A stretch of DNA of 64,000 nucleotides from Odiellus spinosus (Eukaryota; Arthropoda; Arachnida; Opiliones; Phalangiidae), in assembly GCA_963920705.1 (NCBI GenBank), contig OY987229.1, positions 17,861,728-17,925,727 on the forward strand. Direction: 5' to 3'. A program made the position numbers and the translations under genes. Below, in pieces: positions 21,301 to 30,603 of this stretch. The notes under the pieces were generated by a model. It was not told the origin of the DNA and made no database searches. It saw only the letters and a list, made by a program, of their open reading frames with translations. Each line of letters starts with the position of its first letter. The first letter of the stretch is position 1.

Positions 21301-24240
21301 TACGGAGTCACATTTGGAGACGAAAAGACCAAGAAATGGGTCACGTCCTTGTTGATTTCTTTCTTTTCATCAATTTTGGTTACACAACCAATCAAGGTAC
21401 AAATTTTGTTGAGCACAAGTTGGGTATTTGAGGGTATGTCAGTCACGTCGTTAGCTTTCAAATAAGTAGCCAACTGATGGGGTTGGACCTTTGGGAACTT
21501 ATTAAGTACTTGAGTGTCTGTAAGTACCCGCTGGAAAGCTAAAGACGAGGTGAATAAAACCGTAATTTATTTCCAATAGGTATTCCTCATGGCTATGATA
21601 TTCTCGAGTCTATTTAAATCAGTCGACAACGACAAAGATGATTCCGAATACGACGAAGAAGAACCCGATCTCGCACCCGACGAAGAATGGTTGCACAATG
21701 GTAGATAATGTTTATTTGATAGTTTCACTAATAAAAACACTTAATTTATTGAAATACTATTATTAAACCAATCACAGAGGCGGCTGGAAAATACGAACGT
21801 CGCAGAATGAAAGTTAAACCGGTTAATGTGGAGGCCATGCAAAGAGCTAAAGAAGAGCGAGAAAAAGAAATGCAAATGAACGCCATCATCAAAGAAATAG
21901 TGTCATACATGTTCTTCTTGTGGATATTAACGATACTCAGCTATGGTAATAGAGATCCGGCAGCCTACTACTTACAAAACAATCTAGCCAACCATTTCAT
22001 CAACAAGGGTGCAGCTACTGATGATTTCAGCACAGTAAGTTTTATTTTACTCAATTGTTGTTACGTTAATAATAAGTTTTTCTCTTCCGTTTCAAGTTAA
22101 ACACCATAGACACCTTTTGGAACTGGACTAGACACGTATTGGTACCCAATGTTCAAGTTGGCAAATGGTACAACGGAGAACAACCGTTTGGACTAAGAGG
22201 TTTCTTGGACGATAGAGTGAACAGATTAATGGGTTACACGGTACTACGACAAGTTAGAGTCAAACCCAGTAAGTATGGTAAATTTTTCTTTAATTAGACG
22301 CGGCCATTAACCAGACACGTTTCTGGTAGATTCGTGCAAAGTACCAAAAGACATGCAAAAGGTTGTCAAAGAGTGTCACGCCTTTGGCAACCTAATTAAC
22401 GAAGATAAGCAGAGTTATAAGCCAGGCTGGAAAAACATTTCTTACGACGAAAACATCATCGACGAGTACCATTACCACACCGCTAAAGAACTAGATGGTT
22501 TGCCCTTCTGGGCTCAGTTGGACGTGCACGGAGGTGGAGGGTACATTATACCTATCAGGGGAAAAAGAGAAGAGATTATAGAGACCTTAAACCGCATAGA
22601 AGTATCCGATTGGATAGACGGTGGCACAAGAGCCATTTTCATAGAGTTTTCGGTCTATAACGCGCAGGTAAGCAGTTTAGGAGATCAAAGAATATTATTA
22701 TTGGATTCCTTTCTTCGTTAGCTTTGAGTAAAACGAAATCATCACAGGTGAACTTGTTTGGAATATGCACGTTTGTGGTCGAGTTCCCACCAGGAGGAGG
22801 AGTGGTACCGTACCATCGTATAGACGCTATACGCCTTATGAGATACCATCAAGGTTTTGGACTTTTCGTCATGATATGCGAGTTGACCTACGTCATCTAC
22901 GCCATTTACTTCACCGTGAGAGAAGTAAGACTAATCAGAAGGGACAGAATGGAATACTTTGAGAGTTACTGGAGCTACGCCGAATTGACTGTCCTGGGAC
23001 TGTCGTACGGGGCCATTGTCGTTTATATCTACAGAATGATCGTTACCAACAAGATACTAAAGATATTTGACAAGACACACGGCAATGGATACGTCAAATT
23101 ACAGTTTGTAGCGGCGGTAGACGAGATATTTGGATATTTGGTCTCCTTCTTGATATTCTTGGCCATCTTGAAGTTTATCAAGTTGTTAAGATTCAACAAG
23201 CGAATGGGAGTCTTGTACAGCACTTTATCAATGTGTTCGAACGTTAGTACTTCGAGTATAAGTAATATTGTAGTCAAGCCGTATAAGCTTATCTTTACTC
23301 GTATCACGTTTAGGATTTGAAGTCGTACTTCGTGGTATTCTGGCTGATTTACTTCGCATTCGTGCAATGTTTTTACGTTCTCTTCAACACCAGCCTCTTA
23401 GATTTCGCCTCTTTCGTGAGGACAACTGAAACCTGCTTCGCCATGATTCAAGGAAAATTCGACTTCGAAGCTCTGGTGCTAGCGGCCCCAGTCTTGGGTC
23501 CGCTACTGTTCTTCGTCTTCGCCTTCGTGATGACCATCGTTCTCCTCAATATCTTCATTACCTTGGTCATTAGCGCCTTCGAGAGCGTCAAAGGGGACGC
23601 CAAGTTACAAAACAACGACTTTGAGATCGTCGACTTCATGGTAAGTGTCGTAAAATTAATTTCAAAGAATCAGATGACATGTGCACAAACGCAAAGATGA
23701 TATAAGATAAGAATATAAGTAAGGATATATCCACAATCTAAAAACAGCAACAGGCTACCAACGAAATAAGGCAAATATGCAAAAGCTTGAAATACGCCCA
23801 TAAATTCAGAATTTAATACATTTATGATCATCAAGAAAATTATGTACGGATTTTCAAATGACAAGGTTTTTTTTATCTCGCAGTGCAACAAACTGAAGGG
23901 CGCGATAGGGCTTGGTGGCGGTAATGGAGACATTGACTTCGACTTAAAAAAACCAACAATTGGCGAGCAAATAGACGAATTCCCGGAGAAGGTGGACAAA
24001 CTTATCAATTACATCGACAACATGTACTTCGAAGGAAAAATGGGCGGTGAAAACAAGGGAGTCTTGAAAAAGATGGTCGACCTTAAAAACCAGCAAATGG
24101 CGGCCACGGGAGCCATGCCCAAAAAGTGGAGGAACAACAAAGTGCACCAGGAACCCCAAACTCCCGTCTTTGATTGGATGCAACTACCGGACGACCAGGA
24201 CGGTCCGGATGAAGAATCAATGTTTTACAGAAAAAAATAG
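6396..24240 (+). CDS. Polycystin-1-like receptor-channel (WSC, PKD, REJ, GPS, PLAT, 11 TM)
   Basis: A 36-exon gene spanning 17.8 kb. The joined frame is 9,138 nt, or about 3,045 residues, and all junctions keep phase. Order: signal peptide (1-19), WSC (20-79), five PKD-like Ig folds marked by YGDG/FGDG/FGDE motifs with an LDL-A-like six-cysteine module between them, REJ region (about 990-1360), GAIN ending in a GPS with HLT at 1896-1898, TM1 (about 1926-1945), PLAT (about 1971-2088), then ten more membrane spans ending in a polycystin channel domain. This is the full architecture of polycystin-1/PKD1-family proteins, which pair with PKD2-type channels in cilia and sperm and act in mechano- or ligand sensing. 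Autoproteolysis at HL/T is expected. Human PKD1 is longer (about 4,300 residues) with more PKD repeats and an LRR; no LRR is seen here. The subtype (PKD1, PKD1L, PKDREJ or LOV-1-like) is uncertain. Confidence 0.93.
6540..7330. repeat. Degenerate tandem repeats in polycystin-like intron 1
   Basis: Intron 1 (6423-9125) holds repeated blocks of roughly 60-70 bp built from AAGATATATAAAATATTAT, a TTTAATATAACTTT-like segment and TTGCAATRTTAAARG. Clear instances start near 6789, 6833, 6959, 7138, 7200 and 7262. Units have diverged and the period is irregular, so it is an old array. The rest of intron 1 is AT-rich with no exon I could support. A MITE relic near 7390-7475 is listed separately. Confidence 0.7.
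7390..7475. mobile_element. Relic of the same MITE family as 27343-27504
   Basis: The block from TTTAGCCGAGGTTTATT through CGGTTAAATCGGATTAAG, CCGGCTAATTA and ATCTGAAGAAGGTAT closely matches the right half of the element at 27343-27504. Only this half is clearly recognisable. It lies in intron 1 of the polycystin-like gene. Confidence 0.6.
9157..9922. other. Polycystin-like intron 2 with degenerate TTTGAAATTAAACCTAATTT repeats
   Basis: From about 9210 to 9480 the motif TTTGAAATTAAACCTAATTT, often followed by a T-rich spacer, recurs with drift. The remainder is plain AT-rich intron ending in the acceptor at 9921-9922. Confidence 0.55.
10530..10741 (+). mobile_element. Poly(A)-tailed GC-rich insert in intron 4, likely truncated retroposon
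   Basis: About 200 bases of roughly balanced base composition interrupt an AT-rich intron and end in CACAAAAAATAAA followed by a run of 13 A. Start is abrupt just downstream of the exon 4 donor (10512). Such a segment with a 3' A-tail looks like a 5'-truncated non-LTR retroposon or SINE inserted in the sense orientation. Both strands are open through it, but neither translation resembles a known domain. I could not find a clear target-site duplication. A processed cDNA fragment is the alternative. Confidence 0.45.
11986..12330. repeat. 129-bp degenerate direct repeats in intron 6
   Basis: A block starting ATTAGATTC (11986) and containing TTTGAATA, GATATG and CCGGAAGTG is repeated from 12115, 129 bases later, with about one mismatch in five. 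A third, partial unit follows from about 12245 (ACTCGTTTTACATTATCATT). The array fills most of intron 6 (11841-12347). Confidence 0.7.
12849..13469. other. Polycystin-like intron 8 with a short duplicated block
   Basis: GTGGGTACTCATTGTAAAGC near 12940 recurs as GTGGGTACTCAATTTAAAGC near 13401, both just before a CGT/CG-containing segment. Otherwise the intron is AT-rich with no exon signals. Confidence 0.5.
15236..16722 (+). other. Polycystin-like exons 12-15: REJ domain
   Basis: Exons: 15236-15743, 15983-16167, 16238-16507, 16571-16722. FKVNWYCRR with GGCFGKGPGKL, and later CTIEPDTGKALLDLFSIVC followed by KWWVDPEGG, match the receptor-for-egg-jelly (REJ) pattern shared by polycystin-1 and PKDREJ. 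Phases run 1, 2, 1, 1, 0. In vertebrates this region lies between the PKD repeats and the GAIN fold, as here. Confidence 0.85.
16982..19609 (+). other. Polycystin-like exons 16-25: GAIN region up to the GPS
   Basis: Exons: 16982-17215, 17279-17530, 17598-17706, 17910-17983, 18208-18338, 18404-18527, 18602-18630, 18704-18848, 18914-19133, 19362-19609. Exon 22 (18602-18630) is a 29-nt micro-exon encoding AVSWPSILQ plus a split codon; skipping it would shift the frame. Exon 25 ends in the first half of the GPS (GCYFF..W..W..GAGCY). The second half, VCKCNHLTSFGGGF, opens exon 26. Cysteines, tryptophans and the HLT cleavage triplet are all present, so autocleavage appears possible. Confidence 0.85.
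19680..21396 (+). other. Polycystin-like exons 26-29: TM1, PLAT domain, TM2-TM5 start
   Basis: Exons: 19680-20122, 20183-20348, 20518-20796, 20857-21396. After the GPS, TM1 is near IYMTIIVTMSLYIIILIW. The intracellular PLAT/LH2 domain follows, with YEVMVYTG, YIRIWHDNSG, WFLSFIVV and FICNKWLA. TM2 is WSLLYLSMLVNAMWYG. Then come an extracellular loop and TM3, a basic loop rich in K/R/S, TM4 (LVAWFLCVASMLISVFFLW), and the first part of TM5. Domain order equals that of mammalian polycystin-1. Confidence 0.88.
21580..24240 (+). other. Polycystin-like exons 30-36: polycystin channel domain and C-tail
   Basis: Exons: 21580-21700, 21778-22034, 22097-22268, 22330-22667, 22748-23242, 23314-23640, 23884-24240. 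TM6 is preceded by a charged helix and followed by the large extracellular polycystin (TOP) domain, with RLMGYTVLRQVRV and GGTRAIFIEFSVYNAQ. Five more spans form the channel-like core. The last is LLFFVFAFVMTIVLLNIFI. The pore-equivalent segment reads CFAMIQGKFDFEAL, with lysine where PKD2-type channels have the acidic residue of LGD. The cytoplasmic tail has a short helical stretch but no clear long coiled coil. Stop TAG at 24238-24240. Confidence 0.9.
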
Positions 24241-24387
24241 TCAATATTTCGTGTTAAAAATTATAATTAAAAGTTAAAATTTTAAATTGTCATGTATGTA
24301 GATTTTGAAATGTCCTCGTGTAGACTATAGGAAATTTAGACATAGATGCCGAATTTAAAATGTAAATAACAAGTGTTCGAATCTCGA

Positions 24388-24393
24388 AATAAA
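24388..24393 (+). terminator. Poly(A) signal AATAAA of the polycystin-like gene
   Basis: The first canonical AATAAA, 148 bases after the stop codon. A short 3' UTR ending around 24410 is likely. Confidence 0.65.
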
Positions 24394-25037
24394 GTATTAT
24401 AAAGTAAACAATATACCCATAAAACAATTCTGGAGTCAAATTTCATTTTTTAAATATAGTCCGATATCTCATAACGAGAGCTGTTAATTTCATTATTTTT
24501 ACTAAATAATAACCATGGGCTTGGTGACTATCTGGGATATTTTGTCAATTCAGGGCTTAGGTCAAATTACTACCATTGAAAGAGATACACATTCAAATTG
24601 ACCAATCAAGTCAATCATAATGAAAGTTTTACACCTTGGTAAAATCATTTCATCAAGTAAAAATCAGCATATTGAATTGTCAAGAATTCTAAATACAAAA
24701 CCGAAAAAATAAAAAAATGACTAAATCTATGGAACGCTGCCAAAAGATTAGCTTTATTTATGAGACCCAAATATAGCACCCCTCTCAGTATTGTCAAGAT
24801 CTGTTCGAGTTCTCAACGCGTACAAAGATGGACTTCCTTTTACCTCAATTACATTCTATCTTAGACCTGTACAGATACGCTCTTACTGCAAACCAAAACT
24901 AACGCTTAACTATACTGAGAAGAAGAAACTAAGCGTCCACATCTTACTTTCCATAAGAAATAGCATCATTTTTGTAGCAACCTTCAGACCTACAAGTTGC
25001 GTCGCTTTAAGATTAATTTTAAATTAACTTTCAAATA
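24394..25037. other. Intergenic and promoter region of the CH-domain gene
   Basis: The 0.65 kb between two plus-strand genes. It should hold the promoter and 5' leader of the downstream gene, but no clear TATA box or initiator stands out. A 78-codon open frame at 24791-25027 has no recognisable content and I treat it as chance. Confidence 0.45.
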
Positions 25038-26884
25038 ATGTCTCAAGATCTTGAACCGGTTTTAGAGCCCCATCACGTAAGTTAAAGTTAAAATCACATT
25101 AAATTAATACGGGTATATTTAATTATAGAAATATATTAATTAGCGCGATCCAGCTAAAGAAAGCCAAATATTAATTTGGATTTGGAACGCTTTGGAGGAA
25201 GTTAGTACAGTGGAATACGAGTATTTCTTAAGGGATGGTACTATACTTTGCAGGTTTGTTAAATTACTAAAATTATTTAGTTATTTTTGTGTCTCTTATG
25301 GTAATTCGTTAAAAATTTAACGCGTGTCTAACAATTTCTATATCCAAGAAAAATGTTAAACGTATTGATTTAGGCATGAAGAGCTTTCAAGTAGTATTTT
25401 ATATTAAAACTAATCGAACGGATATTGCAACCGATTTACTGATCCCAGAATTACGTCACCTTCCCTTGAACAATAACGTATACATTATTCGGTAATTAGT
25501 GCTCCTAATCGCATTACATAATTATTTTTATTTTCCTTTTGTTTCTAACCAAAAAATGATACTTATTCAGATAATAGTTAAATGGAAAGAGTTTATCTCG
25601 AAATAAACAATAGGAATAATCCTTTTCATTTTATCTACGGATAAATTATCTCGTATGAAAAATAGTATATTTATAAGCAAATTTGGTTATAATTTGGTAC
25701 AAACTCATAGCACTCTCGGTTATATGTTAAGTGCCCAATGGTACCATTATACCACCAAGGTTGACCACCCCTACCAATTTTTCACCCAATCTTTATGGCT
25801 AGAAATATTTTAAGTTAAAATGTCAGAGCTAGGCAGCCGCATAAACACCAAGAGTAAAGTTTTGCCAGTTGATTGGGATGACCACTGTTTCGGACAAATA
25901 TAACAATAGATTGATCTGTATAAGGAGAGCTAGCTGGTTAAATATCGTAAATGGTACATAAGTGTAACTAAAAGCCTCTCTCGAAGACATGTCTGAGAAC
26001 TTGAACGTCGTCAAAACTGCGAACTTAGGTTTTCAAGTGGCGTAGATAAACTTATTTTCAAGTACTTTAGAGCTTCAAAAATTATTTTAGTAACCGTCTT
26101 ACGGTTCACCAATTTCCGCTAACACTGAAACACTCAGTTGATTAACTATCTCCGAAACATTACAGGTTGATGAACTACATTAAACCTGGCTCCATTCCAG
26201 GAGAAATAACAGCGGGAACTGATTTAAAACACAAGAAAAACAACATCAAGTCTTTCTTAAAAAGTATCCAAAACTACGGTGTCCCCCAAAAACTTATATT
26301 TGAGCCCGATGACCTTTTGTTCATGAGCCATATGCCGAAGGTCACCCGATGTCTTTTTGCCTTTGGCGAATTGGTACGTGGCAAATTATCTGATCTGTGG
26401 TAATTGTTTTCAACGCGAACTTGTTTACCAGAATTCCGTTTAAACATTTCTTAAATCTTTTGAGCTAGGGCCAACAAATTTCAATTGAAACTACGGGTAG
26501 AAAACAGATGTTTTAAGGGTGTGTTTGGAGTTATTCCAAAATTTAAATTAGGATTTCATGAGCTTACAGGATTTTAAAAGTGGAATACAAACAAAATCAA
26601 TATTAATTTCTAATTTAGGGGTCAAGAGTGGTCTTTAACTTTAAAATTGGAATTAACGTTACTAACGTATTAAATTATTCAATCTAATTTTACAGGTAGA
26701 CGAAGATGAGAACTACAAGGGTCCCAAGTTAGGAGAAGCCCCGATTGAAGCCCTTCCATTAACTGGCAGGAGACGAAGCGGTATGCCATTAGGCGATGAT
26801 CTTTTGACCTCTCATGTCGACATAAAAAGGGTCATGCGACGATTATCGAGTTTCGACGGTAGTGACAACGCCCAAGTTGTTTAA
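25038..26884 (+). CDS. Calponin-homology domain protein, transgelin/myophilin-like
   Basis: Four exons: 25038-25076, 25144-25253, 26166-26373, 26696-26884. The product is about 181 residues. A single type-3-like CH domain (about 15-120) shows ILIWIWNALEE, FLRDGTILCRLMNYIKPGSI, NIKSFLKSIQNYGVP and DLLFMSHMPKVTRCLFAFGEL. The last lines up with the DLFE..N..QV..CL..LGR motif of transgelins. Length fits SM22/transgelin, Mp20 and myophilin proteins, which bind and bundle actin. The C-terminal tail (GRRRSGMPLGDD) does not show the usual calponin-like repeat (GxxQxGxxxxR), so actin bundling through that motif may be lost. The start codon is the only methionine in the first exon and follows TCAAATA. 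The ortholog group is uncertain. Confidence 0.88.
25254..26165. other. Intron 2 of the CH-domain gene
   Basis: A 912-base AT-rich intron bounded by CAG/GTTTGTT and ACAG. I see no embedded gene or strong repeat. Small open frames on the minus strand have no recognisable content. Confidence 0.6.
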
Positions 26885-26888
26885 GACC

Positions 26889-27018
26889 AATAAACTACTG
26901 TCATTTTAATTTATCTATATATTTATGATTGTTACTGAATGTTTTGTAAATATTTCTCTATATATAACTTTTTATCTCAACTATTTTCTAATTCTTCTAG
27001 AAATATCGTACGAATAAA
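26889..27018 (+). terminator. Candidate poly(A) signals of the CH-domain gene
   Basis: AATAAA occurs at 26889-26894, only five bases after the stop, and again at 27013-27018. The second is the more likely main signal because the first would leave almost no 3' UTR. Confidence 0.5.
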
Positions 27019-30000
27019 AATAATCGTTTTTGGTTTATCATTGGAATAATTTATTTCTAATTTCTAATATGGTTTAAGAGTATACTTTTGTTCAAGAGAA
27101 GTTCACGAATTCATAGGAAAACCCTTACTAAGAGGTATATAAATGATAGCTAGTGATAGATAAACGGGACGAGTGGGGCTGGGTAGGAGGAATATTGCCG
27201 GAATTTGAATTGAAAACAATATAGGGTCGCCTGGTCAATACCAAGGGGAAAGGTCCCATAATTCCTACTGTCCGAAATTCCGACCAGTCCATAATTACAA
27301 CTGCCCTAACATGGGCTAAAATGTAAACCAGCGATAGTAACCCTTATACCCTCTTCAGACGATGCATAATTAGCCGTGGTTTAATCAGATTTAACCGAGG
27401 TTTACATAGCCTTTTCAGTTCAATAAACCTCGGTTAATTTTGAATAAACCATGGTTAAATCTGATTAAACCGGCTAGTTACGCCTCGTCTGAAAAGGGTA
27501 TAAGAGAGACGCCATGATAGACTAAAAGTTTTAAAATATTTTCTCTCTGCATCTGGCCACGATTTTTTCTGGGTATCTGAAATGTCAGGGATGGTCCGGC
27601 CAGTTGCTGAGATAGGGTTTTAGAATAAAACTATCCGTAAGGAACTGGTTTCTGCTGTTAAATTTTACCATAAGCAGGGTTGTGGGAGCACCATGATGGG
27701 TTTCACAGTTCATATAAGATTGTTTTACAGGTTTTATAGTCAATAACTTGGTCATTAACACATTATAAAGCTGAAAGTACCTATTGGTAGCTATTGGTAT
27801 TACGATAACCATTAGTATAACCATTTACCATCTACGATTAAGTCGTAATGGGGATAATTATCCATGAATTACCATAATATGAGGAAATAAAGTGAAGTAG
27901 GTTATTTATATGAACTTTTAAGAAGCCATTTAACACAACAGGAAAATTTTCAAATTATCTGAAGAATTTTTAACTTCCTTCTTAGTATAGTTCCATGTGA
28001 TCGACCTTCAAAGGATCGACAATGGGTTTTGTCCAATTGATCGACAATGGCTTTAAAGGTTATCTTTTTGCAAAAATCATATTTTCCTAATAGCCTCATT
28101 TTAAACAATGTTATCAAGATGATTTCCCTTAATTTCCATGATTTCATCATGAGTTTAAAACTTAACTTTCATGAACAAGGTACTAGAGGTAGATTAGAAC
28201 CATATCTCGCTATTTAAATATAATTAAAATGTTAACTATACCTGAATAAGTTGACAGTTAAAACTTCAAAAGTTTGGAGTCCAGTCATTTTCAATAAACC
28301 AACAACGATGCGCCAAAATACTGTTGAAAAGAGAAATAAATTAATATCGAATAATTTAAATTTATTTTATTAACTAACATCCCACTAAAAAAAAATAGCC
28401 ACACCAAGTGCGTCAATAAAATTACAGCGCAGACTAATTTCATTAATTTTCTAATATTTTTTCTAACCCAATACGTGTCACAAACACCAAAAAAACAAGT
28501 TATTTTTACAAAGGGGATGAGAACATAAGTTGAATAGTCATTGTTATATTAAAATTAACAATATTTCAGACTGAGAGATCGTTAAATTAATTTAAAGACA
28601 CGTTATTTGTAACGATTAAACACTTAACGTTATGGATTTGGTTTCTTCAAAAACTGTACACTGTACATTGGGTGTCAAACTAATGTGATTTATATCTCTT
28701 TTTAAAATCATAAAAATATTTGTCGTAAGAAGCCAATGTGTATTAACAATGCAATCACGTTGATTTTAATTAAACGAAGGTTAATTCCTCACAATCTACC
28801 TATGGTTTAAAAAGGGGTTTCTGACAAGTTTCCTTAGGAATCCTTAAAATGGTATCTCTGGTTTTGAAAATGATTTCATGAAAAAATCTGTTTTAAAAGC
28901 TGTGCGTTATGTATCGGCCATTTTATTGAGTTTTTTTGTCGTAATAAAATGGGGTTATTTTTAAAGAAGGGTTCTTGTTTACACTGTTTTGGATAAGGTA
29001 AAATTCCAAAAGATTCCCGCTATTAGTGTCTAAACAGTGGGTGAAACAATGAGGACCTCTGTTTTGGTTCTCAAGAAGAACAGACTTCCTTTAACAATTT
29101 AGCCACTTTGGCGAAGCTTCTTCCTTTCCCAAAAGGACCCAACTCAAGTAAACAAATCGTGTTTATATATGATGGGTTTTGGTTAATTTAGGCATTGATA
29201 GTAGGTTCTAAGCTAAGGCCTATAGGTAAAGTAGCAAATGAAATTATTGAATTTACGGGCCACTGCTGGCGGCTAAAATCATCTGAAACCCTAATTATTT
29301 CACTCCACCATGGTTATGCACACCAGGCATCCCTATAGGGCTAGGTAATTCGCTACTCAGTCTTCCTCCCTGGTGTTCATGGCATTTTAGATACTGCTGT
29401 AACTGCTAGCTAAAGGGTTCCACTAGAGCTTCACACCAGTGACCTGTCAGGCTTGCAATCTGCCTTATAATCTGACCTTGAATACTTAAATATATAAAAT
29501 GTTTCAAAACTTGCTAAGTTTCATACACTTGTTGGTAGGGTAAAATATCACAATCTAGTTGCGTTCTTTCACCTCATCATTTGGCTAGTTTGGGTTGTAC
29601 TTATGCAGAGTAAAACTCATGGGGCTGATCATTCCGCATACAACCCGGCAGCTTTGACTATACTGAAGTAACTGAGTACGTAATTAACCCCCAAAAGCTG
29701 CAATCTGTCTCAGACCAGTTATGTACCAATTTTACATTTAATGGTTAACCCCTTAGTAAAATTTGCATCGTATGAGTGTAATTACAATTATAACTTGCTC
29801 TTTGGATTATTTAAAAGGATTTTGAAGTTATTCCACCATTCCAAAATAGAAATATAGTTTGATAATGCAAATTTAAGATTACATTTGAAAAAAAAAAAAA
29901 AAAAAAAAAATTAGGCCTTGGCACTCTAGAAAACTATTAATCTTATCAGCTTTGCCATAGAGCTGGTGTAATTAATTTGGTATTGGTTTTCACTTTAATA

Positions 30001-30603
30001 ATAATAATTATTATTAACGATAATTACCTCATTAAGATTATCCTAGGAGAGTAATTGCACATTTTTTACAAAGTGCCTACTGAGGCCATGACACCGCGTG
30101 AGCGAACAAAACTCCTACGAAAACTCAAATGGAACTAAAATGTTAAGGGTCAAATAGATGGCGCTATGATTCATTCATTCTGATTGGTCCAAAATTTGAA
30201 GGTCGCCAAAGTTGTATCACAAGTTTGACATGGTTTCAGTTTGAACATATTAAACAATGAAAGAAATTAATTTTTCAATCTAATTGGATGAAAAAACTGA
30301 ATGTAAGTTAATTCTATATCAATATCATAATTAAAATTATGATTAAATTTTTGTAAAATCTTTAAATCTCCAAAAAAAAAAAAAAAAATAAAAGAAAAAA
30401 CTAAAAATAAAAAGCCAATTTAATTTGTCTATTCGATTAACTTTAATCAACAGAATTCCAAATAATACTTTTTGTTATACTGTTATATAATAGCAAAAGA
30501 TAATTGCTAATTTTGTAAATCCAGCTTTCTATTTCAAATAAAGATGAAAAAATTAATTTCCAGAATTCTTTTAAAATTTAAATTTTTTCAAATGAAATTG
30601 ATT
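27019..30603. other. Intergenic DNA, no gene seen
   Basis: 3.6 kb between the CH-domain gene and the 3' end of the GTPBP1-like gene. It contains one clear MITE (27343-27504, listed), a short direct repeat of GATCGACAATGG near 28016-28050, a run of 23 A at 29888-29910 and another A-rich patch near 30371-30390. No exon set could be supported. Confidence 0.5.
27343..27504. mobile_element. 162-bp MITE with about 55-bp terminal inverted repeats
   Basis: The left end CTTATACCCTCTTCAGACGA and the right end, reverse-complemented, CTTATACCCTTTTCAGACGA match. The match continues inwards through TAGCCG, GGTTTAATCAGATTTAACC and GGTTTA for about 55 bases. The arms occupy most of the element, so the transcript would fold into a long hairpin. 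There is no coding capacity. A related half-copy lies at 7390-7475. Confidence 0.85.

Noticed and set aside
24791-25027. 78-codon frame just upstream of the CH-domain gene
   Set aside because: No domain and it ends before the CH start codon out of any sensible splice arrangement.
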